From assembly GCA_905116865.2 (NCBI GenBank), contig CAJHNH020000835.1, positions 641,804 to 705,803 of the forward strand: a stretch of 64,000 bases of DNA. Direction: 5' to 3'. The notes beneath the pieces were generated by a model, which worked only from the letters and a program-made list of their open reading frames with translations, ran no database searches and was not told where the DNA came from. The stretch comes from Candidula unifasciata. Lineage: Eukaryota > Mollusca > Gastropoda > Stylommatophora > Geomitridae. Each line of letters begins with the position of its first letter. Position 1 is the stretch's first letter. The translations under genes and the position numbers were made by a program. Positions 45,711 through 57,700 of the stretch are shown here, in pieces.

Positions 45711-48700
45711 GTATGTTTATGTTAATCTTCTCATTCTGCTTCTATCCTGAGATATCTGCTCTTCTGTGTGAATCTATCTGTGATTTATGTAGGATTGTTA
45801 TCTTTATAAAGCATTGCTGTGTGTAAAGCTGGGGCTACTAGATACAGTGTCAGCATTGCTGTGTGTAAAGCTGGGGCTACTAGATACAGTGTCAGCATTG
45901 CTGTGTGTAAAGCTGGGGCTACTAGATACAGTGCCAGCATTGCTGTGTGTAAAGCTGTGGCTACTAGATACAGTGTCAGCATTGCTGTGTGTAAAGCTGG
46001 GGCTACTAGATACAGTGTCAGCATTGCTGTGTGTAAAGCTGTGGCTACTAGATACAGTGCCAGCATTGCTGTGTGTAAAGCTGGGGCTACTAGATACAGT
46101 GCCAGCATTGCTGTGTGTAAAGCTGTGGCTACTAGATACAGTGTCAGCATTGCTGTGTGTAAAGCTGGGGCTACTAGATACAGTGCCAGCATTGCTGTGT
46201 GTAAAGCTGTGGCTACTAGATACAGTGTCAGCATTGCTGTGTGTAAAGCTGGGGCTACTAGATACAGTGCCAGCATTGCTGTGTGTAAAGCTGGGGCTAC
46301 TAGATACAGTGTCAGCATTGCTGTGTGTAAAGCTGGGGCTACTAGATACAGTGTCAGCATTGCTGTGTGTAAAGCTGTGGCTACTAGATACAGTGTCAGC
46401 ATTGCTGTGTGTAAAGCTGGGGCTACTAGATACAGTGTCAGCATTGCTGCGTGTAAAGCTGGGGCTACTAGATACAGTGTCAGCATTGCTGTGTGTAAAG
46501 CTGTGGCTACTAGATACAGTGTCAGCATTGCTGTGTGTAAAGCTGTGGCTACTAGATACAGTGTCAGCATTGCTGTGTGTAAAGCTGGGGCTACTAGATA
46601 CAGTGTCAGCATTGCTGTGTGTAAACTGGGGCTACTAGATTACAGTGTCAGCATTGCTGCGTGTAAAGCTGGTGGCTACTAGATACAGTGTCAGCATTGC
46701 TGTGTGTAAAGCTGGGGCTACTAGATACAGTGTCAGCATTGCTGTGTGTAAAGCTGGGGCTACTAGATACAGTGTCAGCATTGCTGCGTGTAAAGCTGGG
46801 GCTACTAGATACAGTGTCAGCATTGCTGGGGCTACTAGATACAGTGTCAGCATTGCTGTGTGTAAAGCTGGGGCTACTAGATACAGTGTCAGCATTGCTG
46901 TGTGTAAAGCTGGGGCTACTAGATACAGTGTCAGCATTGCTGTGTGTAAAGCTGGGGCTACTAGATACAGTGTCAGCATTGCTGTGTGTAAAGCTGGGGC
47001 TACTAGATACAGTGTCAGCATTGCTGTGTGTAAAGCTGGGGCTACTAGATACAGTGTCAGCATTGCTGCGTGTAAAGCTGGGGCTACTAGATACAGTGTC
47101 AGCATTGCTGCGTGTAAAGCTGGGGCTACTAGATACAGTGTCAGCATTGCTGTGTGTAAAGCTGGGGCTACTAGATACAGTGTCAGCATTGCTGGGGCTA
47201 CTAGATACAGTGTCAGCATTGCTGGGCTAGCTAGATACAGTGTCAGCATTGCTGCGTGTAAAGCTGGGGCTACTAGGGAAGATGTGGATAGTGTCAGCAT
47301 TGCTGTGTGTAAAGCTGGGGCTACTAGATACAGTGTCAGCATTGCTGCTGGGGCTGTACAAGCTGTGGGGCTACTAGATACAGTGTCAGCATTGCTGTGT
47401 GTAAAGCTGGGGCTACTAGATACAGTGTCAGCATTTGCTGTGTGTAAAGCTGGGGCTACTAGATAGTGTCAGCATTGCAGTGTAAAGCAGTGTCAGCTGC
47501 TGTGTGTAAAGCTGGGGCTACTAGATACAGTGTCAGCATTGTCAGCTGCTGTGTGTAAAGCTGGGGCTACTAGATACAGTGTCAGCATTGCTGTGTGTAA
47601 AGCTGGGGCTACTAGATACAGTGTACAGTGGTCAGCAGTGTCAGCATTGCTGTGTGTAAAGCTGGTGCTACTAGATACAGTGTCAGCATTGCTGCGTGTA
47701 AAGCTGGGGCTACTAGATACAGTGTCAGCATTGCTGTGTGTAAAGCTACTAGATACAGTGTCAGCATTGCTGTGTGTAAAGCTGGGGCTACTAGATACAG
47801 TGTCAGCATTGCTGTGTGTAAAGCTGGGGCTACTAGATACAGTGTCAGCATTGCTGTGTGTAAAGCTGGGGCTACTAGATACAGTGTCAGCATTGCTGTG
47901 TGTAAAGCTGGGGCTACTAGATACAGTGTCAGCATTGCTGTGTGTAAAGCTGGGGCTACTAGATACAGTGTCAGCATTGCTGTGTGTAAAGCTGGGGCTA
48001 CTACTAGTCAGCATACAGTGTCAGCATTGCTGTGTGTAAAGCTGGGCTACTAGATACAGTGTCAGCATTGCTGTGTGTAAAGCTGGGGCTACTACAGTGT
48101 CAGCATGCAGTGGGGTACTAGCATTGCTGTGTGTAAAGCTGGGGCTACTAGATACAGTGTCAGATGCTGTGTGTAAAGTGGGGTACTAGCAGTGTCAGCA
48201 TTGCTGTGTGTAAAGCTGGGGCTACTAGATACAGTGTCAGCATTGCTGTGTGTAAAGCTGGGGCTACTAGATACAGTGTCAGCATTGCTGTGTGTAAAGC
48301 TGTGGCTACTAGATACAGTGTCAGCATTGCTGTGTGTAAAGCTGGGGCTACTAGATACAGTGTCAGCATTGCTGTGTGTAAAGCTGGGGCTACTAGATAC
48401 AGTGTCAGCATTGCTGTGTGTAAAGCTGGGGCTACTAGATACAGTGTCAGCATTGCTGTGTGTAAAGCTGGGGCTACTAGATACAGTGTCAGCATTGCTG
48501 TGTGTAAAGCTGTGGCTACTAGATGTCAGCATTGGTGTGTAAAGCTGGGGCTACTAGATACAGTGTCAGCATTGCTGTGTGTAAAGCTGGGGCTACTAGA
48601 TACAGTGTCAGCATTGCTGTGTGTAAAGCTGGGGCTACTAGATACAGTGTCAGCATTGCTGTGTGTAAAGCTGGGGCTACTAGATACAGTGTCAGCATTG

Positions 48701-51700
48701 CTGTGTGTAAAGCTGGGGCTACTAGATACAGTGTCAGCATTGCTGTGTGTAAAGCTGGGGCTACTAGATACAGTGTCAGCATTGCTGTGTGTAAAGCTGG
48801 GGCTACTAGATACAGTGTCAGCATTGCTGGGGCTACTAGATACAGTGTAAATTGCTGTGTGTAAAGCTGGGGCTACTAGATACAGTGTCAGCATTGCTGT
48901 GTGTAAAGCTGGGGCTACTAGATACAGTGTCAGCATTGCTGTGTGTAAAGCTGGGGCTACTAGATACAGTGTCAGCATTGCTGTGTGTAAAGCTGGGGCT
49001 ACTAGATACAGTGTCAGCATTGCTGTGTGTAAAGCTGTGGGGCTACTAGATACAGTGTCAGCATTGCATTGCTAAAGCTGGGCTACTAGATACAGTGTCA
49101 GCATTGCTGTGTGTAAAGCTGGGGCTACTAGATAGTGTCAGCATTGCTGTCAGCATTGCTACTAGATACTCAGCATTGCTGTGTGTAAAGCTGGGGCTAC
49201 TAGATACAGTGTCAGCATTGCTGTGTGTAAAGCTGGGGCTACTAGATACAGTGTCAGCATTGCTGTGTGTAAAGCTGGGGCTACTAGATACAGTGTCAGC
49301 ATTGCTGTGTGTGTAAAGCTGGGGCTACTAGATACAGTGTCAGCATTGCTGTGTGTAAAGCTGGGGCTACTAGATACAGTGTCAGCATTGCTGTGTGTAA
49401 AGCTGGGGCTACTGGGGCTACTATACAGTGTCAGCATTGCTACTAGATACAGTGTCAGCATTGCTAAAGCTGGGGCTACTAGATACAGTGTCAGCATTGC
49501 TGTGTGTTGGGGCTACTAGAGACAGTGTCAGCTGTGCTACTAGTAAAGCTGGGGCTACTAGATACAGTGTCAGCATTGCTGTGTGTAAAGCTGTAAAGCT
49601 GGGGCTACTAGATACAGTGTCAGCATTGCTGTGTGTAAAGCTGGGGCTACTAGATACAGTGTCAGCATTGCTGTGTGTAAAGCTGGGGCTACTAGATACA
49701 GTGTCAGCATTGCTGTGTGTAAAGCTGGGGCTACTAGATAGATGTCAGCAGTGTCAGCATTGCTGTGTGGCTACTAAAGCTGCTGGGCTACTAGGCTACT
49801 AGATGTGTCAGCATTGCTGTGTGTAAAGCTGGGGCTACTAGATACAGTGTCAGCATTGCTGTGTGTAAAGCTGGGGCTACTAGATACAGTGTCAGCATTG
49901 CTGTGTGTAAAGCTGGGGCTACTAGATACAGTGTCAGCATTGCTGTGTGTAAAGCTGGGGCTACTAGATACAGTGTCAGCATTGCTGTGTGTAAAGCTGT
50001 GGCTACTAGATACAGTGGCATTACTAGATACTAGATACAGTGTCAGCATTGCTGTGTGTAAAGCTGGGGCTACTAGATACAGTGTCAGCATTGCTGTGTG
50101 TAAAGCTGGGGCTACTAGACAGTGTCAGCATTGCTGGTGTGTAAAGCTGTGGCTACTAGATACAGTGTCAGCATTGCTGTGTGTGGGGCTACTAGATACA
50201 GTGTCAGCATTGCTGTGTGTAAAGCTGATGGTCAGCACTAGAGCTGGGGCTACAGTGTCAGCATTGCTGTGTGTAAAGCTGGGGCTACTAGATACAGTGT
50301 CAGCATTGCTGTGTGTAAAGCTGGGGCTACTAGATACAGTGTCAGCATTGCTGTGTGTAAAGCTGGGGCTACTAGATACAGTGTACAGTGTAAAGCTGGG
50401 GCACTAGATTGCTGTGTGTAAAGCTGGGGCTACTAGATACAGTGTCAGCATTGCTGTGTGTAAAGCTGTGGCTACTAGATACAGTGTCAGCATTGCTGGG
50501 GCTACTAGATACAGTGTCAGCATTGCTGTGTGTAAAGCTGGGGCTACTAGATACAGTGTCAGCATTGCTGTGTGTAAAGCTGGGGCTACTAGATACAGTG
50601 TCAGCATTGCTGTGTGTAAAGCTGGGGCTACTAGATACAGTGTCAGCATTGCTGTGTGTAAAGCTGGGGCTACTAGATACAGTGTCAGCATTGCTGTGTG
50701 TAAAGCTGGGCTACTAGATACAGTGTCAGCATTGCTGTGTGTGTGTAAAGCTGGGGCTACTAGATACAGTGTCAGCATTGCTGTGTGTGTAAGCTGTGGG
50801 GCTACTAGATACAGTGTCAGCATTGCTGTGTGTAAAGCTGGGGCTACTAGATACAGTGTCAGCATTGCTGTGTGTAAAGCTGGGGCTACTAGATACAGTG
50901 TCAGCATTGCTGTGTGTAAAGCTGGGGCTACTAGATACAGTGTCAGCATTGCTGTGTGTAAAGCTGGGGCTACTAGATACAGTGTCAGCATTGCTGTGTG
51001 TAAAGCTGGGGCTACTAGATACAGTGTCAGCATTGCTGTGTGTAAAGCTGTGGCTACTAGATACAGTGTCAGCATTGCTGTGTGTAAAGCTGTGGCTACT
51101 AGATACAGTGTCAGCATTGCTGTGTGTGTAAAGCTGGGGCTACTAGATACAGTGTCAGCATTGCTGTGTGTAAAGCTGGGGCTACTAGATACAGTGTCAG
51201 CATTGCTGTGTGTAAGCTGGGGCTACTAGATACAGTGTCAGCATTGCTGTGTGTAAAGCTGGGGCTACTAGATACAGTGTCAGCATTGCTGTGTGTAAAG
51301 CTGGGGCTACTAGATACAGTGTCAGCATTGCTGTGTGTAAAGCTGTGGCTACTAGATACAGTGTCAGCATTGCTGTGTGTAAAGCTGTGGCTACTAGATA
51401 CAGTGTCAGCATTGCTGTGTGTAAAGCTGGGGCTACTAGATACAGTGTCAGCATTGCTGTGTGTAAAGCTGGGGCTACTAGATACAGTGTCAGCATTGCT
51501 GTGTGTAAAGCTATGGCTACTAGATACAGTGTCAGCATTGCTGTGTGTAAAGCTGGGGCTACTAGATACAGTGTCAGCATTGCTGTGTGTAAAGCTGGGG
51601 CTACTAGATACAGTGTCAGCATTGCTATGTGTAAAGCTGGGGCTACTAGATAGTGTCAGCATTGCTGTGTGTAAAGCTGGGGCTACTAGATACAGTGTCA

Positions 51701-54700
51701 GCATTGCTGCGTGTAAAGCTGGGGCTACTAGATAGTGTCAGCATTGCTGTGTGTAAAGCTGGGGCTACTAGATACAGTGTCAGCATTGCTATGTGTAAAG
51801 CTGGGGCTACTAGATAGTGTCAGCATTGCTATGTGTAAAGCTGGGGCTACTAGATAGTGTCAGCATTGCTATGTGTAAAGCTGGGGCTACTAGATACAGT
51901 GTCAGCATTGCTATGTGTAAAGCTGGGGCTACTAGATATACAGTGTCAGCATTGCTGTGTGTAAAGCTGGGGCTACTAGATACAGTGTCAGCATTGCTAT
52001 GTGTAAAGCTGGGGCTACTAGATACAGTGTCAGCATTGCTGTGTGTAAAGCTGGGGCTACTAGATACAGTGTCAGCATTGCTGTGTGTAAAGCTGGGGCT
52101 ACTAGATACAGTGTCAGCATTGCTGCGTGTAAAGCGGTGGCTACTAGATACAGTGTCAGCATTGCTGTGTGTAAAGCTGGGGCTACTAGATACAGTGTCA
52201 GCATTGCTATGTGTAAAGCTGGGGCTACTAGATAGTGTCAGCATTGCTGTGTGTAAAGCTGGGGCTACTAGATACAGTGTCAGCATTGCTGTGTGTAAAG
52301 CTATGGCTACTAGATACAGTGTCAGCATTGCTGTGTGTAAAGCTGTGACTACTAGATACAGTGTCAGCATTGCTGTGTGTAAAGCTATGGCTACTAGATA
52401 CAGTGTCAGCATTGCTGTGTGTAAAGCTGTGACTACTATATACAGTGTCAGCATTGCTATGTGTAAAGCTGTGACTACTAGATACAGTGTCACATGATAG
52501 ACGGTATGTAGTGTGCATGGAATTAAGTATTTATTAATCATGTTTTCTGTTGCAGCGGGTGGTAGGGCTAAACTGAAGGAGCAGAGAAGAGAGGAGCGAA
52601 GATTAAAGCGACAAGCAGATCGTGAGTCTGCCAAGGTGAGTCAACGGTGTTTGTCATTCCATTTTCCTGGAGATATCTGGTGTGTGATTTTAATGTTTGG
52701 GTTGATAAGTCTTACTTTAGGAGATCCTAATGGCTGGCAAAAATTTTAATGTTTGGGTTGATAACAGTCTTACTTTAGGAAATCCTAATGGCTGGCAGAA
52801 ATTTTAATGTTATTGTACTTGAGCTTGTATTGTGGGGGGGGGGGGGGGGGGGGTGAAGTTTGTTTTATTTTGCTATTTTAGCTTCTATAGCTTTGTAGTA
52901 GTAGCAGTCGAGGTTTCAACTTAGCCGCAAACAGATCATCCAATGGTTGCTCTGTTTCAACTTAGCCGCAAACAGATCATCCAATGGTTTCTCTGTTTCT
53001 ATGCCAGTGGAAATCATACACAATATCTGTCACTGTCTCGTCTGAAAACTGGTGAACAAACAATTGATACCAGAAAGAAATCCAGAAACATGCACTAACT
53101 GCATAGTGCTGCTGCTAGATATGCCTACACCGACAGTCACCACCAGAACTGCAGTTTGTTGATGGAAGTAGGTAGTCACTTTCGATAAGCTAGTATACAC
53201 ACACAGTATTATTGCATAGACTATTTTGCAGCTCAGATGCAAACCGGCTACCTGCCGTTTTGTGAATATCATGGCACAGATGAAAGGCATTACACATGAA
53301 ATACGCAGCTCACTGTGCAGCACCAGCCACCTAACTCAGTAGCTTGGACAGCAAAACCATAGGCTCCATTGCATATAGAGAAACTGCATTTGCCAACCAT
53401 TGCTAGAAGCAAACATAACTTCAAAGCTACTCAGACTGCTTTGCCTATCCTGTATATTGAACCAGCTGTAACTATGTGCAGGAGAGATTTCAGTCCTACA
53501 GTCTAACAGGATAATCTGAATTTCCATACCTGTATTTGAACATTTTCTGCATGAAACAGGTGTGCTTCAATTGTCGGAGCAGGGGTCACATGGTCTCTGA
53601 ATGTCCATTCATGTCTGACTTGAGCCAGCAAGGCAGTTGCTACAAATGTGGTTCTACAGAGCACACAGCCTACTCTTGCACAGCCAAAGTTCCTAAGGGT
53701 AGGTTCCCCTTGTTTCCCTTCCATGTTTTAAACATCACATATATAATGAGAGAGAAATAATGATCACTTTGTGTTTAGTGTCAATGGGTAAATGGATTTC
53801 TAGTTCATATTCAGTCATGATATGTGAAGTGATGGGTTTTGGTACATACTAGGTTATATGTTAAAATGTGGGTATGGTCACCTTGCTGATGTCAATCTAG
53901 AACTGACATGATTACAAGACAAACATGATCAGCCAGTAGAACATGATTTGGAGTTTGAACTTCTGTGGGTGATGCAGTAGTGCAGCAATAGAAATAACTG
54001 TAAAGTGTGCACTGATCATTGTTTGTTGTCTGTGTGTAGATGAAAGAACAATGGTTTACAGAGCAGGCTTGATCCAGAGCAGTATAATAAAAGCACAAAA
54101 AACAACCAAAGAAGATACTGTGACAGCATTTTATGGTACTAGCATCACAGCAGTTTTTTCCGGCAGTCAACGTATACTGCTATAAATATTTTTGTAAATA
54201 ATTAAATTTTCCATTCTTGTCAGGATCGTTCCCATTTGCCAAGTGTTTTATCTGTGGAGAGAAAGGCCACATCACAAAGCAGTGTCCAGACAATCCAAGA
54301 GGCTTATACCCAAAAGGTAGGTCTATTGACATGTGGCAGCAGAAAGAATGAAAACATGAAATGATGGGAGAGAGAGAGAGCAAAGACACATCATAGTAGA
54401 CTAAGAAATTAAAAAAAAAAAGGTTAAAGTCGAGAGGAGCAACTTCTTTATGCTGGGTTTTATCACATATGGCTCAGTCTCTCTCCCCATATCGGCTAGT
54501 CCCCTGCGAAGTGCTTAGCACAGAGCACAAACTCAGTAGCTCAAGCGATGATCCTAGGGATCTCTGTAAAAAACTCTACTAATGAAATAAAGGGTGCAGC
54601 CATGGAACGAACCCATGACCTTCAGAGTGTGAGGCAAAAAGCTTGACCACTTCACCATGGAGACCCCCCTGAGACTGAGAAACAACACAACATAATAGAG

Positions 54701-57700
54701 AAAGCAAATACACATACAATGTTTCCACGACAAAGATACTTATGATGTTTCCACGAAAATAAGACCTACCCCAGAATGAGCCCTAGTTAAGATCATCAGC
54801 TAAACTGAGAGACAAAATAACACCTTCCGAAAAAAGCTTTAGAGAATTTTTGAAGGAAACTAATATAAGGCCCCGTCTTATTTTGGGAAAACATGATAAT
54901 AAAGAGAGCAAAGACACATCATAGTAGAGACAGCAGCGACGTGAAGTAAAGAATTCATGTACATTTTGATAGATCTCTTTTGTCTCATTCTTTGAAATGT
55001 CTTTATATAGTCTAAGAGCACAGACTTGTTTGTGGATTCATAGCTCATTATATTGCTTGTTTCCCAGTGTAAAGTCCAGCTACACTGGGGTGTGAAGTGT
55101 TACACCTGTATTGACTCTAGACCGTGTGCCTGCTGGTCATAAGGTTTTTGGGTTCAGATCCACAGTGGAGACAATTTTGTTTCAAAACAAACCTTGTATC
55201 TCGGGGTGACCCAGACCAAACTGGGTACATTGTTATGTCCTGGGAAGTCGATGCGGCAGCGTAATATTAGCCACATCATCCACCGAGTGCCAACTGGTCT
55301 ATAAAAAGATGAGACCAGCATCACATGTCTGCTGTAGCACTGACGTTAAAAAGCTTTTTTACGTTAACTTTACAATCAAACCACAACTAGGTAGGTGAAG
55401 TGGGTGCTTTTCCAAGACAATTTCCAGAAAATTCTAGATCTGTGGGTTAGTTGTTGACCGTATCTTCTGTGTTCATGTGTGATTAGGTTTTTATATTTGA
55501 ACTTATTCTCAAAAGTGGCAGCCTATATCATATTGTCAGCTAGACAGACTAATTTTGCTAATGGCAGTGTAACTTTAAATGTGTATTCTAACAGTCAGAG
55601 CATCACATAGTACAGGATTGAACACACCAGTTGTTGAACAAATGTTATCACCTCAGTTAAGTATCAGTGCTCCTGTTGAATGTCTGACATTGTACCATCC
55701 ATCTTGCTTTATCATCAGGTGGTAGCTGTAAACAGTGTGGCTCTGTGGAACATTTGAGGAGAGACTGTCCAGAGTTTCTCAAAAAGAAAGGTAAATTCTA
55801 TAATTTTATTATTTTTGGACACTGTCTTGACCTGTAGACCACAACTTTCACATAATAGACCTCTGTCTAGACCATAACTTTCACATAATGGACCACTGTC
55901 TAGACCATAGCTTTCACATAATGGACCACTGTCTAGACCATAGCTTTCCCATAATGGACCACTCTCTAGAACATAGCTTTCCCATAATGGACCACTGTCT
56001 AGACCATAACTTTTACATATTGGACCAATATCTAGACCATAACTTTTACATATTGGACCACTGTCTAGACCATAACTTTTACATAATGGACCCCTGTCTA
56101 GACCATAGCTTTCACATATTGGACCAATGTCTAGACCATAACTTTTACATAATGGATCACTGTCTAGACCATAGCTTTCACATATTGGACCAATGTCTAG
56201 ACCATAACTTTTACATAATGGACCACTGTCTAGACCATAGCTTTCACATATTGGACCACTGTCTAGACCATAACTTTCACATAATGGACCACTGTCTAGA
56301 CCATAGCTTTCACATAATGGATCACTGTCTAGACCATAACTTTCACATAATGGATCACTGTCTAGACCACAGCTTTCACATAATGGATCACTGTCTAGAC
56401 CATAACTTTCACATAATGGATCACTGTCAAGACCATAACTTTCACATAATGGATCACTGTCTAGACCTGTAGACCATAGCTTTCACATAATGGATCACTG
56501 TCTAGACCTGTAGACCATAGCTTTCACATAATGGATCACTGTCTAGACCTGTAGACCATGACTTTCACATAATGGATCACTGTCTAGACCATAACTTTTA
56601 CATAATGGACCACTGTCAAGAACACAGCTTTCACATAATGGATCACTGTCTAGAACATAACTTTCACATAATGGATCACTGTCTAGACCACAACTTTTAC
56701 ATAATGGATCACTGACTAGAACACAGCTTTCACATAATGGACCACTGTCTAGAACACAACTTTCACATAATGGATCACTGTCTAGACCACAACTTTTACA
56801 TAATGGATCACTGACTAGAACACAGCTTTCACATAATGGACCACTGTCTAGAACACAACTTTCACATAATGGATCACTGTCTAGACCTGTAGACCATAGC
56901 TTTCACATAATGGATCACTGTCTAGACCTGTAGACCATAGCTTTCACATAATGGATCACTGTCTAGACCTGTAGACCATGACTTTCACATAATGGATCAC
57001 TGTCTAGACCATAACTTTCACATAATGGATCACTGTCTAGACCACAACTTTTACATAATGGATCACTGACTAGAACACAACTTTCACATAATGGACCACA
57101 CTCTAAACCATAGCTTTCACATATTGGACCACTGTCTAGACCACAGCTTTCACAAAATGGATCACTGTCTAGAACATAACTTTCACATAATGGACCACAC
57201 TCTAAACCATAGCTTTCACATATTGGACCACTGTCTAGACCACAGCTTTCACATAATGGACCACTGTCTAGACCATAACTTTCACATAATGGACCACTGT
57301 CTAGACCACAGCTTTCACATAATGGATCACTGTCTAGACCTGTAGACCATAGCTTTCACATAATGAACTACTGTCTAGACAAGAAAAGAGCTATGACTGC
57401 AATGTAGCTGAGAATGCTGTCTGGACATTGTGGACTACAGCTTGGACAGAATGGTTGACTGCTCGGTTACAGCACAACAACCAGCCTTCAGCTCACATCC
57501 TGGAATCATTCTGGTGAATGAGCTAGAGTGTCAACAGAATACAGCCAGCAGTAGAAAGCTTGTGTCAACCCTGAGACATACTGGCCATGCCACAGATGTT
57601 TGAACTGTGTACTTGTACTAGCACACTAACCATCAGCTGACCAACTGTGGCAGTCCCTATACAACAGGGCTATTCAACTAAGTTTAGCCAGGGGCCAGAA

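Noticed and set aside
45785..52634. Many long ORFs of up to 287 codons (AVCKAGATRYSVSI and LLCVKLGLLDTVSA repeats)
   Set aside because: They follow from a 42-bp repeat unit lacking stops in several frames on both strands, inside a ZCCHC9 intron.
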